Part shown: positions 54,283 through 62,171 of the stretch, one piece after another
How positions within the stretch are numbered: position 1 is the first letter of the stretch
Layout: the number at the start of each line of letters is the position of its first letter
Assembly: GCA_016712315.1 (NCBI GenBank)
Contig: JADJRG010000022.1
Coordinates: 310,001-374,000, forward strand
DNA from: Nannocystis sp.
Lineage (GTDB): Bacteria; Myxococcota_A; Polyangia; Nannocystales; Nannocystaceae
DNA length: 64,000 bases
Direction: 5' to 3'
Translations under genes and position numbers: made by a program
Notes under the pieces: generated by a model
The model's input: the letters and a program-made list of their open reading frames with translations, nothing else
Database searches by the model: none
What the model was told of the DNA's origin: nothing

Positions 54283-57200
54283 TCACGAGTACATGCTCTC
54301 GACCGCCCGCCGGATGTTCACGGAGACCAGCTTCGACACCCCGCGCTGCTCCATCGTCACCCCGTAGAGCCGGTCCGCGATCTCCATCGTCCGCTTGTTG
54401 TGGGTGATGATGATGAACTGAGTCCGCTCCGCCATCTCGCGGACCAAGTTGCCAAAACGCCCCACGTTCGCCTCATCGAGCGGCGCGTCGACCTCGTCGA
54501 GCAAGCAGAACGGGCTCGGCTTGATCAAGAAGATCGCGAAGATCAGGCTCACCGCCGTCAGCGCCTTCTCGCCGCCGCTCAGCAGCTCCAGGCTGCGCAC
54601 CTGCTTGCCAGGCGGCTGCGCGATGATCTCCACCCCCGTGTTCAGCAGATCGCCCGCGTCGGTCAGCCGCAGCTCCGCGCGCCCGCCGTTGAACAGCCGC
54701 GGGAAGATCTGCTGGAACATCGCGTCCACCGACTTAAACGTCTCGATGAACCGATCGCGCGTCGTCTTGTTGATCTTCTCGATCGCCTCCTGGAGCTGCG
54801 AGATCGCCTCCTCCAGGTCCTTCTTCTGCGAGGTCAAGAACTCGAAGCGCCCCGCGACCTCCTCGTACTCCTCGATCGCCGTCAGGTTCACCTCGCCCAT
54901 ACGCCCGAGGATCCGCTTGAGCTCGCGCGCCCGCTCCCCGGCGTTCGCGCCCGCTGGCTCGCGGTCATGAAAGTCGATCAGCACCTCCGCCAGCTCGCAG
55001 TCGAAGCGCTCGCGCACGTCCGCCTCGAGGTGGCTCAGCTCGAGCTGGAGCTCCTTCAGCCCCATCTCGATCTCACGCAGGCGCTCACGCTGCTCGTCGC
55101 GCTCGCCGCGGAGGTTGCGGATCGCCAGCTCCGTCTCGTCGACGCTCGCCCGGGCGCCTTCATAAGCCTCACGGCGATCGTGCCCGACCTGCACCGCCGC
55201 CGCGTGGCGATCGAGCAGCGCCTCGCGCTCCTCGCGGGCCGCGGCGATCGCCCCGTCCAGCTCGACGATCCTCGCCTCGCCCTCGCTCGCGTGCTGCACC
55301 AGCCGCCGCGCGCGATCGCGCTCGCTCGTCACCTGCCGCTCCAGCCGCCCCTTCGCCGCCTCCAGCGCCCCTCGCTGCTGCTGCCAGCGCGCCAGCGCCA
55401 CCTTCGCCTCCGTCAACATCTCCGCGATCCGGTCGCGCTGCTCCGCGATCCCCTCGATCTGCGCCTGGCCCTCGTAGATCGCCGCCTCCAGCGCCGGCAG
55501 CCGCAGCTCCGCCGCCGCCAGCTCTTGCGTCAACGACGCTCGCTCGCCCGAGCGCTCACGCAGGCTCAGCTCCAAGCGCTCGCGATCGCGGCGCAGCCCC
55601 GCCTGCCTGCTCGCCACCTGCTGCAGCGACGCCTCCAGCCGCCGCAGCTCCTGCGCGTGCGCCAGCCGCGTCTTCTCGGCCTCGAGCACATACGCCTCGC
55701 TCGCCTCGCGCTCGCCCTCGACCGCGCCGAGCCGCTCGACCAGCGCCGCGTGCTCCGCCCGCGCCTCCTCATGCGCCGCGCTCAGCGCCTCGACCTCGCT
55801 CGCCAGCTCCCGGATCTCGCGCTTCTGCTGCAAGAGCGCCGAATCCAGCCCCTTCGCCGACCCGCCCACGATCACCCCCGACGGCTCGATCCGGTCGCCC
55901 TCTGGCGTCACCATCGGCCAGCGCGCCCCGGCGTGCCACAGCTCCAGCGCCCGCTCCAACCCCTCGACCACCACCGTATCGCCGAGCAGCGCCGCCACGA
56001 TCGGCCGCATCTCCTCACGCGCCTCCACCAGCGACGACAGACGCCCTAGCACCCCCGGCGCCGCCAGCAGCGTCGCGTCCGCCTGCGGCTCCACAGGCCG
56101 GCACGAGCGCGGCAAGAACGAGGTCCGCCCCTCTTGAGCCCGCCGCAGCAGCGCCACCCCCTCGAGCGCCACCGCCGGCGCGTCGACGACCACCCCTTGC
56201 AGGCGATCGCCCAGCACCGACGACAGCGCCGCCTCGAGCGACGCAGGCGCCGCGATGTAGTCCGCCATGATCCCCAGCAGCCCCGCCCCGCCGCCGAGCT
56301 CGCCGCGCCGCTGCATCAACACCTGCACGCCGCTCGCGCAGCCGCGGTACCGCGCCTGGATCTCCTCGAGCGAGGCCAGCCGCGAGCGCGCCCGATCCGC
56401 CGCGCTGCGCCTCGTACCTGCTGCCTGATCCGCCCGTCGCACCTCCTCGCGCAGCCGCTGCCGCTCGCGATCCAGCTCTTGCCGCCGCGCCTGCAAGTCC
56501 TCCACCGCCTGCGCCGCCGCCTCGTGGGCCGCGCGCGCCGAGCTCTGCTCCGCCTCTGCGCCGCCGCCCGCGGCCGCCAGCCCCTCCAGCTCCGCGTCGA
56601 TCCCGGCGATCCGCTGCGACAGGTCCGCGAGCGAATCCGCCCGCGACTCGCTCTGCGCCCGCAGCGTCGCCGCGCGGGTGTGCAGCCGCCCTTGCTCGTC
56701 CCGCGCCCGATCCAAATCGACCCGCGCGCCCCGGTGCCGCGCGTTCAGCTCCTCGTGCTCCGCGCTCCAGCGCTCGACCGCGTCCTCCGATCCACCTGGC
56801 CCATCGGCCATCTCGTCGAGCGACGCCCGCGCCTCCGCGAGCTCCTGCTCCAGGGCCGCCAGCCCGCGCTCCACCGTCGCCGCCTCGCTGCGCGACAGCG
56901 CCACCGCTTGGCCGAGGCTCTCCTGCTCGCGCCGCCGAAAGCCCTCCTCGGCCTCCCCGAGCTGCAGCTGCTTCTCGAGATCGAAGATCTGCTGCTGCGC
57001 CGCGCTCAGCGACGCCTCGCGCTGCGCCAGCTCCAGGCGGTGCGCCTCGATCCGCCCCTCATGCCCGGAGAGCGCGCTGCGCAGCGCCTCCACCTGCTCA
57101 GCCAGATCGGCCCGCCGCGCCCCCAGGACCCGCGACGTCACCGCGAGCTCGAGGAAGCGGTGGCTCGAGCTCCACAGCTCCAGCTCGCGCAGCTCCCCGC

Positions 57201-57861
57201 GGTATCGTTTATAGCGCTCGGCCTTCTGCGCCTGCTTGCGCAGCGTCCCCAGCCGCCCCTCCAGCTCGCCGACCACGTCGCTCACCCGCAGCAGGTTCTG
57301 CTGGGTCTGCTCGATCCGGCGCTCCGCCGCCTGCTTCTGCGCCTTGAAGCGGGTGATCCCTGCCGCCTCGTCGAGCATCGTCCGCCGGTCCTCAGGCTTC
57401 GACGAGACGATCTTCCCCACCTGCCCCTGCTCGATGATCGAGTAGCCCCGCGCGCCCGCGCCTGTCCCTAACATCAGCTCATGGATGTCACGGAGCCGGC
57501 ACGGCACCTTGTTGATCAAGTACTCGCTGGTGCCGTCGTTGTAGAGCCGCCGGGTGATCGCGATCTCCGCGTAGTTCGCGAACGGAGGCGGCGCCGAGCC
57601 GTCGTTCTCGAAGGTCAGCGTCACCTCGGCCATACCGCCCGGCCCGCGGGTCGCCGATCCCGCGAAGATCACGTCTTGCATGCCGCTGCCGCGCAGGTGC
57701 TTCGCCCGCTGCTCACCGAGCGACCAGCGGATCGCGTCGACGATGTTCGACTTCCCGCAGCCGTTCGGCCCGATCACGCCCGTGACCTGCTCGTCGACGT
57801 GGATCACCTCCCGATCGGCGAACGACTTGAACCCGATCACCTCGAGCTTCTTGATGCGCAT
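54283..57861 (-). CDS. smc: Chromosome segregation protein SMC
   Basis: Protein of 1192 aa. Walker A is 'GPNGCGKSN' (31-39), the two long coiled coils flank a hinge around residues 515-680 ('LLGIMADYIAAPASLEAALSSVLGDRLQGVVV'), and the C-terminal head has the signature 'LLSGGEKALTAV' (LSGGEK 1094-1099) and Walker B 'PFCLLDEVDAPLDEANV'. With ScpA and ScpB, also in this window, it forms the condensin-like complex that organises and segregates the chromosome. It is divergent from ftsY. Confidence 0.98.
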   Translation of the reverse strand: MRIKKLEVIGFKSFADREVIHVDEQVTGVIGPNGCGKSNIVDAIRWSLGEQRAKHLRGSGMQDVIFAGSATRGPGGMAEVTLTFENDGSAPPPFANYAEIAITRRLYNDGTSEYLINKVPCRLRDIHELMLGTGAGARGYSIIEQGQVGKIVSSKPEDRRTMLDEAAGITRFKAQKQAAERRIEQTQQNLLRVSDVVGELEGRLGTLRKQAQKAERYKRYRGELRELELWSSSHRFLELAVTSRVLGARRADLAEQVEALRSALSGHEGRIEAHRLELAQREASLSAAQQQIFDLEKQLQLGEAEEGFRRREQESLGQAVALSRSEAATVERGLAALEQELAEARASLDEMADGPGGSEDAVERWSAEHEELNARHRGARVDLDRARDEQGRLHTRAATLRAQSESRADSLADLSQRIAGIDAELEGLAAAGGGAEAEQSSARAAHEAAAQAVEDLQARRQELDRERQRLREEVRRADQAAGTRRSAADRARSRLASLEEIQARYRGCASGVQVLMQRRGELGGGAGLLGIMADYIAAPASLEAALSSVLGDRLQGVVVDAPAVALEGVALLRRAQEGRTSFLPRSCRPVEPQADATLLAAPGVLGRLSSLVEAREEMRPIVAALLGDTVVVEGLERALELWHAGARWPMVTPEGDRIEPSGVIVGGSAKGLDSALLQQKREIRELASEVEALSAAHEEARAEHAALVERLGAVEGEREASEAYVLEAEKTRLAHAQELRRLEASLQQVASRQAGLRRDRERLELSLRERSGERASLTQELAAAELRLPALEAAIYEGQAQIEGIAEQRDRIAEMLTEAKVALARWQQQRGALEAAKGRLERQVTSERDRARRLVQHASEGEARIVELDGAIAAAREEREALLDRHAAAVQVGHDRREAYEGARASVDETELAIRNLRGERDEQRERLREIEMGLKELQLELSHLEADVRERFDCELAEVLIDFHDREPAGANAGERARELKRILGRMGEVNLTAIEEYEEVAGRFEFLTSQKKDLEEAISQLQEAIEKINKTTRDRFIETFKSVDAMFQQIFPRLFNGGRAELRLTDAGDLLNTGVEIIAQPPGKQVRSLELLSGGEKALTAVSLIFAIFLIKPSPFCLLDEVDAPLDEANVGRFGNLVREMAERTQFIIITHNKRTMEIADRLYGVTMEQRGVSKLVSVNIRRAVESMYS

Positions 57862-57992
57862 GCCAAGGAGGGCCGCGGGGCCGTCGCAGGCATAACACCC
57901 CCATCGGCGCGGCGAAACGCCCGCGGGATCCGAGCGATCTCGGAGATCTCACATATGTACGCCGCGCCTCACGTGTGCTACCCACGCAGAGC

Positions 57993-59222
57993 GTGAGTCA
58001 GGAGCTCCTGATCGTCCTCGCGGCCCTCGGCGGCGCGCTCGCTGCGGTCACCGTGATCGTCGCGGTCCAACGCGCCCGGGCACTGCCGCCTCCCGCCGAG
58101 CCGCCGGCGCTCGCGGACGCGGACACCGAGAAGGATCGGAGCCAGCCAACCCGGCCCGTCGTGACGCCGCCGCGGCCTGTCGACGGCGCCCTCCCGCTCC
58201 CGCACGACAAGCCGACCCCGCCCAAGGGCCCGGAGCGCGAAGAAGATCGCCAGCGCCGCGAGCAGCGCGAGCGCTACGCCCAAGGCCTCGCGCAGACCCG
58301 CGGCGGCTTCATCGCCCGCCTCGCGCGGATCTTCCAGGCGCGCCCGCGGGTCAGCGCCGAATTGAAGGAGGAGGTCGAGACCATCCTCTTTACCGCCGAC
58401 ATCGGCGCCCGCACCGCCCAGAAGCTCATGGAGCGGGTCAGCGAGGTCCTCGATCGCGGCACCGTCGCCGATCCTGAGGCTGTATGGGGGGTGATCCGCG
58501 CCGCCGCCCGCGAGATCCTCGATCTCAAGCCCTCCCCCCTCGACTACCAGCCGCAGCCGCCTCCTTATGTGCTGCTGATGATCGGCGTCAACGGCGTCGG
58601 CAAGACCACCACCCTCGGCAAGATGGCGGCGATGCACCGCGCCGCTGGCCGGCGAGTCCTCTTGGTCGCTGGCGACACCTACCGGGCCGCCGCCGCGGAG
58701 CAGCTCGAGATCTGGGCCCGCCGCACCGGCGCCGAGATCCACATGGGCAAGGAGGGCGCCGATCCATCCTCCGTGATCCACGACGGCATCGCCCGCGGCC
58801 GCCGCGAGGGCTTCGACGTCGTGCTCTGCGACACCGCCGGCCGCCTGCACACCAAGAAGGAGCTGATGGCCGAGCTCGGCAAAGTGCGGCGCTCCTGCGT
58901 CAAGGCGCTCGCCCGGGATCAACCCCAAGAGCGCGCCGAGGCGATCCAGGGCCCGCACGACACCTTCCTCGTGCTCGACGCGACGATCGGCCAGAACGCC
59001 CTCGCCCAAGCCGAGCTCTTCCAAGAGACCATGGACTTCACCGGCCTCGTGCTGACCAAGCTCGACGGCACCGCCAAAGGCGGCGTCATCCTCGGCGTCT
59101 GCGACGCCCTGCGCGTCCCTGTTCGCTTCGTCGGGATCGGCGAACGTGTCGAAGATCTGCGCGACTTTGACCCTGATCTTTTCATCGACGCCCTCTTCGC
59201 GCCGCCGGCGGACGCCCCTTGA
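57993..59222 (+). CDS. ftsY: Signal recognition particle receptor FtsY
   Basis: About 409 aa from GTG 57993; an earlier GTG at 57975 is possible. An N-terminal membrane helix ('LLIVLAALGGALAAVTVIVAV') is followed by a Pro/Asp/Glu/Arg-rich A region, the N domain and the GTPase domain: G1 'GVNGVGKTTTLGKM', 'VAGDTYRAAAAEQL', G3 'DTAGRLHTKKELM', 'TKLDGTAKGG' and 'GIGERVEDLRDFDPDLFI'. It docks the SRP-ribosome complex to the membrane. A ten-residue stretch before 'HDTFLVLDAT' is slightly longer than in E. coli. Confidence 0.97.
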   Translation: MSQELLIVLAALGGALAAVTVIVAVQRARALPPPAEPPALADADTEKDRSQPTRPVVTPPRPVDGALPLPHDKPTPPKGPEREEDRQRREQRERYAQGLAQTRGGFIARLARIFQARPRVSAELKEEVETILFTADIGARTAQKLMERVSEVLDRGTVADPEAVWGVIRAAAREILDLKPSPLDYQPQPPPYVLLMIGVNGVGKTTTLGKMAAMHRAAGRRVLLVAGDTYRAAAAEQLEIWARRTGAEIHMGKEGADPSSVIHDGIARGRREGFDVVLCDTAGRLHTKKELMAELGKVRRSCVKALARDQPQERAEAIQGPHDTFLVLDATIGQNALAQAELFQETMDFTGLVLTKLDGTAKGGVILGVCDALRVPVRFVGIGERVEDLRDFDPDLFIDALFAPPADAP

Positions 59223-59531
59223 GCTGCGCCCCCTGGGCGAGCCCTCAGGAGATCGCACGAGGTGATCGCTGCGCCGGGCGAGGCCGAGTCCGCGCGCAGC
59301 GCCGCGTCGCCGCGAAAAACCTCAAAGATTCGTCGCGCAGAGCCCTTGCATGGCCGGGCGCCGCCTTGCGCCCCTGTTCGACCTCGCCCGCTCTTGCCCA
59401 GTTGTGACCTAGCTACCCGCTGTGATACGGTCCGGCACCATCACTGCACCGTGCAGACGCGGTTTCACGACCCCACTCCCACGAGCTCTCCCTCTCCCGA
59501 ATTACCAGCGCCCGTCGACTTCGAGGTGAGC
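59223..59531. other. 309-bp intergenic region upstream of the paired barrel genes
   Basis: No convincing gene is seen. It contains a weak promoter-like TTGTGA (59402-59407) with GATACG (59424-59429), a 13-bp palindrome CTGCAC-C-GTGCAG (59444-59456) that may be an operator, and a GAGGTGAG Shine-Dalgarno just before the next ATG. Confidence 0.45.
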
Positions 59532-60521
59532 ATGCGACGAACCCTGAAAATTACTGCTGCGGTCCTACTCTCCGCAGCATGGGCCCTGCCGGCCCCCGCC
59601 TACGCAGCCCCAGCCCCAGCCCCGGCCCCAGCCCCGGACGATGACGACACCGTCGTCATCGACGACGACATGGAGGACACCGCCCCGGCCAAGCCCGCCG
59701 AGGACACCAAGGCGGACGCGAGCGTCGATCTCTTCGGTGACAAGGGCAAACCTGTCGCGGAGAGCGCCGAAAAGGGCCAGGACGGCGGCGCAGAGAGCGA
59801 GGCGCAGCAGCTCAAGGACGACAAAGCCTTCATCAGCGTCGTCCAGCGCCAGCGCTTCCTCAAGAAGAAGCGCTTCGACATCCAGCCGCACTTCGGGATC
59901 ACCGTCAACGATCCCTTCGTCCGGCACTACGTCGTCGGCGCCGAGTTCAACTACTGGCTCACCAACCGGATGGCCGTCGGTCTCACCGGCTCGGCCTTCA
60001 TCGGCAACAAGACCTCGCGCTACCTCAACATCCGCGCGCAAGAGGGTCTGCTGCTGACCGCCAACAAGACCCTCTGGCAGGCCAGCGCCAACTTCCTCTA
60101 CAACCCTTTCTACGGCAAGATCGCGGTCTTCAACCGCGCCCTGATGCACTGGGAGGCCTATGTACAGCTCGGCGGCGGCGTCATCCAGACCCAGGTGATC
60201 CCCCGCTTCGAGGCCCTACACGAGCCCTTCCGGACGATCACCGGGCAAGGCAATTTCGCGGTCGGCGCTCGCTTCTACATCCCGAGCTCTGACTTCGTGT
60301 CCTTCAACATCGGCGTGCGCAACTGGGTCTACCTCGACAAGCTCGAGCCTGGCCAGCGCGGGCCCAGCACTGGCAGCGGCGGCCTCGGCGACCTCTCGGA
60401 GCTCGACGACCCCGCCAACGCCAAGGCCGCCGCCGACTCCGCGCTCGCGTTCAACACCGTGATCTTCTTCGGTGTGAGCTTCTACTTCCCAACCGGCTTC
60501 GAATACACCACCCGCCGCTAA
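59532..60521 (+). CDS. Myxobacterial-type outer-membrane beta-barrel protein (first of pair)
   Basis: Protein of 329 aa. The signal 'ITAAVLLSAAWALPAPAYA' is followed by an Ala/Pro/Asp-rich region (about residues 24-110) and then barrel-like strands: 'KRFDIQPHFGITVNDPFVRHYVVGAEFNYWLTNRMAVGLTGSAF', 'LWQASANFLYNPFYGKIAVFNRALMHWEAYVQLGGG', 'VSFNIGVRNWVYLD'. This matches a barrel family known mainly from myxobacteria and relatives. Its function is unknown. The next gene, 12 bp downstream, is a second member, so the pair is probably one operon. Confidence 0.75.
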   Translation: MRRTLKITAAVLLSAAWALPAPAYAAPAPAPAPAPDDDDTVVIDDDMEDTAPAKPAEDTKADASVDLFGDKGKPVAESAEKGQDGGAESEAQQLKDDKAFISVVQRQRFLKKKRFDIQPHFGITVNDPFVRHYVVGAEFNYWLTNRMAVGLTGSAFIGNKTSRYLNIRAQEGLLLTANKTLWQASANFLYNPFYGKIAVFNRALMHWEAYVQLGGGVIQTQVIPRFEALHEPFRTITGQGNFAVGARFYIPSSDFVSFNIGVRNWVYLDKLEPGQRGPSTGSGGLGDLSELDDPANAKAAADSALAFNTVIFFGVSFYFPTGFEYTTRR

Positions 60522-60533
60522 GAGCTTCTCGAC

Positions 60534-61496
60534 ATGCACAGGACTCGAACGCTCACCCGACTGGCGGCCCCCCTCGCCGCCGCACTTCTGCTGCTCCCAA
60601 CGACCGCCGAAGCCAAGCGCAAGAGCCCCCTCGAGGGCAAGCCGGTGGTCGTCCGCAAGCTCGAGCTGCGCAAGCTCCGCTTCACGATCACGCCTGTCGC
60701 CGCGATCAGCATCTCGCAGCCCTTCGTCCACATGGGCTACGCGGGCGCCAAGCTCGACTTCTACATCCAAGACTGGCTCGGCGTACGAGGCGGCTTTCTC
60801 TACGGGATCGTCCCCCGCGACGCCAAGCTGAACAACGCCCTGCACACCGACGGAGGCCTCCCCGAGGGCATCCCGTCAGGCACCCCGGAGAACCCGACCG
60901 CCGCGCCCGTGCGGCCGGTCGCGCAGAAGGACAACCCCGCGCCGCTGCGCCACGACTTCGACTCGGGGCTCACCCGCAACCAGTGGCTCGCCAGCGCCGA
61001 CCTGGTCTTCACGCCCTTCGCCGGCAAGCTCGGCCTCTTCTCGGCCCTGTTCACCGAGTACGACATCTACCTCTTCGGCGGCCTCGGCGTGTCGAATTGG
61101 GCCCGTCACTACCCGAACGCGAAGAGCACCAGCGAGCTCCTCGGGCTCAGCGAAGACTGTCGGGACGCCGCGAACCCCAACTCCTCGATCAACGAGGAGT
61201 GCGCGCTGCACCCCGTCAAGCCCGACACCGGCGTCAAGATCGGCCCGAGCTTCGGCGGCGGCATGCACATCTTCATGGCCGACTGGATCTCGCTCAACCT
61301 CGAGTTCCAGGACATCATGAGCTTCAACAACATCGCCGGCCTCAACCGGACGACCACCGACATCCTCGACGAGGGCCGCGTCACCGTGAACCGTGACGAC
61401 GCCAACTGGAACCACAACGTCACCTTCCAGCTCGGCGTGAAGATCTACCTGCCGCCCAAGGCGAAGCGCTCCGATCTCAAGCCCGCGGCGAAGTAG
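60534..61496 (+). CDS. Myxobacterial-type outer-membrane beta-barrel protein (second of pair)
   Basis: Protein of 320 aa. Signal 'LAAPLAAALLLLPTTAEA', then 'FTITPVAAISISQPFVHMGYAGAKLDFYIQDWLGVRGGFLYG', 'NQWLASADLVFTPFAGKLGLFSALFTEYDIYLFGGLGVSNW', and 'SLNLEFQDIMSFN'. It shares the strand pattern and the '...ALF/YDIYLFGG' arrangement with its upstream neighbour, so it is a divergent paralog. The loop with four Cys ('LSEDCRDAANP', 'NEECALHP') may form a disulfide. A large hairpin terminator follows at 61516-61558. Confidence 0.75.
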   Translation: MHRTRTLTRLAAPLAAALLLLPTTAEAKRKSPLEGKPVVVRKLELRKLRFTITPVAAISISQPFVHMGYAGAKLDFYIQDWLGVRGGFLYGIVPRDAKLNNALHTDGGLPEGIPSGTPENPTAAPVRPVAQKDNPAPLRHDFDSGLTRNQWLASADLVFTPFAGKLGLFSALFTEYDIYLFGGLGVSNWARHYPNAKSTSELLGLSEDCRDAANPNSSINEECALHPVKPDTGVKIGPSFGGGMHIFMADWISLNLEFQDIMSFNNIAGLNRTTTDILDEGRVTVNRDDANWNHNVTFQLGVKIYLPPKAKRSDLKPAAK

Positions 61497-61515
61497 CTCC
61501 TACAGGCGGTTGAAC

Positions 61516-61558
61516 GACGAGCGGCGCTCGGGCTCAAGCCCCGGCGTCGCTCTTCGTC
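61516..61558 (+). terminator. Large GC hairpin after the barrel pair
   Basis: GACGAGCGGCGCTCGGGC pairs with GCCCCGGCGTCGCTCTTCGTC around a TCAA loop with a few mismatches. There is no T run, so it may be a Rho-independent-like structure or a processing end. Confidence 0.5.
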
Positions 61559-61591
61559 TGTCGGTCGCACGACGCCGTGAAGCACCTGTCC

Positions 61592-62020
61592 CTACGGACA
61601 GCCCGTCTTACGCTCGGTCACCGCGACCGACTGATCATCCGCCGCGATCGACGCGACGAAGTACGCGTTCGGGCTCTTCTCGCCCTCTTCGCCCGGCTCC
61701 TCGTACCAGACCTGCATACAGTTGTTGGTCAGGTCGAGCGCGACGTCGACGAAGCGGAACGCGCCGCTCTCGTCCGCGAAGACGAAGTGGCCGCGATCCG
61801 TACCCTTCTCGTAGAGGTACACCAGCGTCTCGGGCGTCGGGCTCTGCAGCGTCAAGCTGCCCTCGATCTCCACCTCTTGCACCGGCTCCGCCGTCAAGCT
61901 CGGCGGCGGGATCGGCACCGAGATCCCATGGATCGTCGGGCTCGGGAGCGCAAAGCCGCCGAAGTTGCACCCGGAGATCAGCGCGAGCGCGGAAAAAATG
62001 CGGCCCTTGGTCTTCTTCAT
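61592..62020 (-). CDS. Small lipoprotein with carboxypeptidase-regulatory-like fold
   Basis: Protein of 142 aa with a strong Shine-Dalgarno (GGGGGGAGG). 'IFSALALISGC' is a lipoprotein signal. The mature part 'VEIEGSLTLQSPTPETLVYLYEKGTDRGHFVFADESGAFRFVDVALDLTNNCMQVWYE' has the strand pattern of a carboxypeptidase-regulatory-like/CnaB-type beta sandwich. Function unknown. Its stop codon lies inside a CTGTCC-CTAC-GGACAG hairpin (61586-61601), and it is convergent with the barrel operon. Confidence 0.65.
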   Translation of the reverse strand: MKKTKGRIFSALALISGCNFGGFALPSPTIHGISVPIPPPSLTAEPVQEVEIEGSLTLQSPTPETLVYLYEKGTDRGHFVFADESGAFRFVDVALDLTNNCMQVWYEEPGEEGEKSPNAYFVASIAADDQSVAVTERKTGCP

Positions 62021-62171
62021 GAGAGCCTCCCCCCCCTATGACAAGCAACCGGTGATCCACAGGAGAGTCTAATAATTCCAGAGACATGCGCGGCCCACTC
62101 GCAACGACGGTGACGTTCCTGGCCCGCAGACGCCAACTTCGTTGGCAGATCACCGCGTGTGGTCGACGAGT
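62021..62171. other. Intergenic region between two minus-strand genes
   Basis: It holds a small hairpin GCCAAC-TTC-GTTGGC (62132-62146) downstream of the sigma-54 activator gene, without a T run. I see no confident promoter for the small lipoprotein gene. Confidence 0.3.

Noticed and set aside
57700..58100. Replication origin near smc/ftsY
   Set aside because: No cluster of DnaA-box-like sites was seen; the nearest look-alike (about 62052, TGATCCACA) is single and imperfect.
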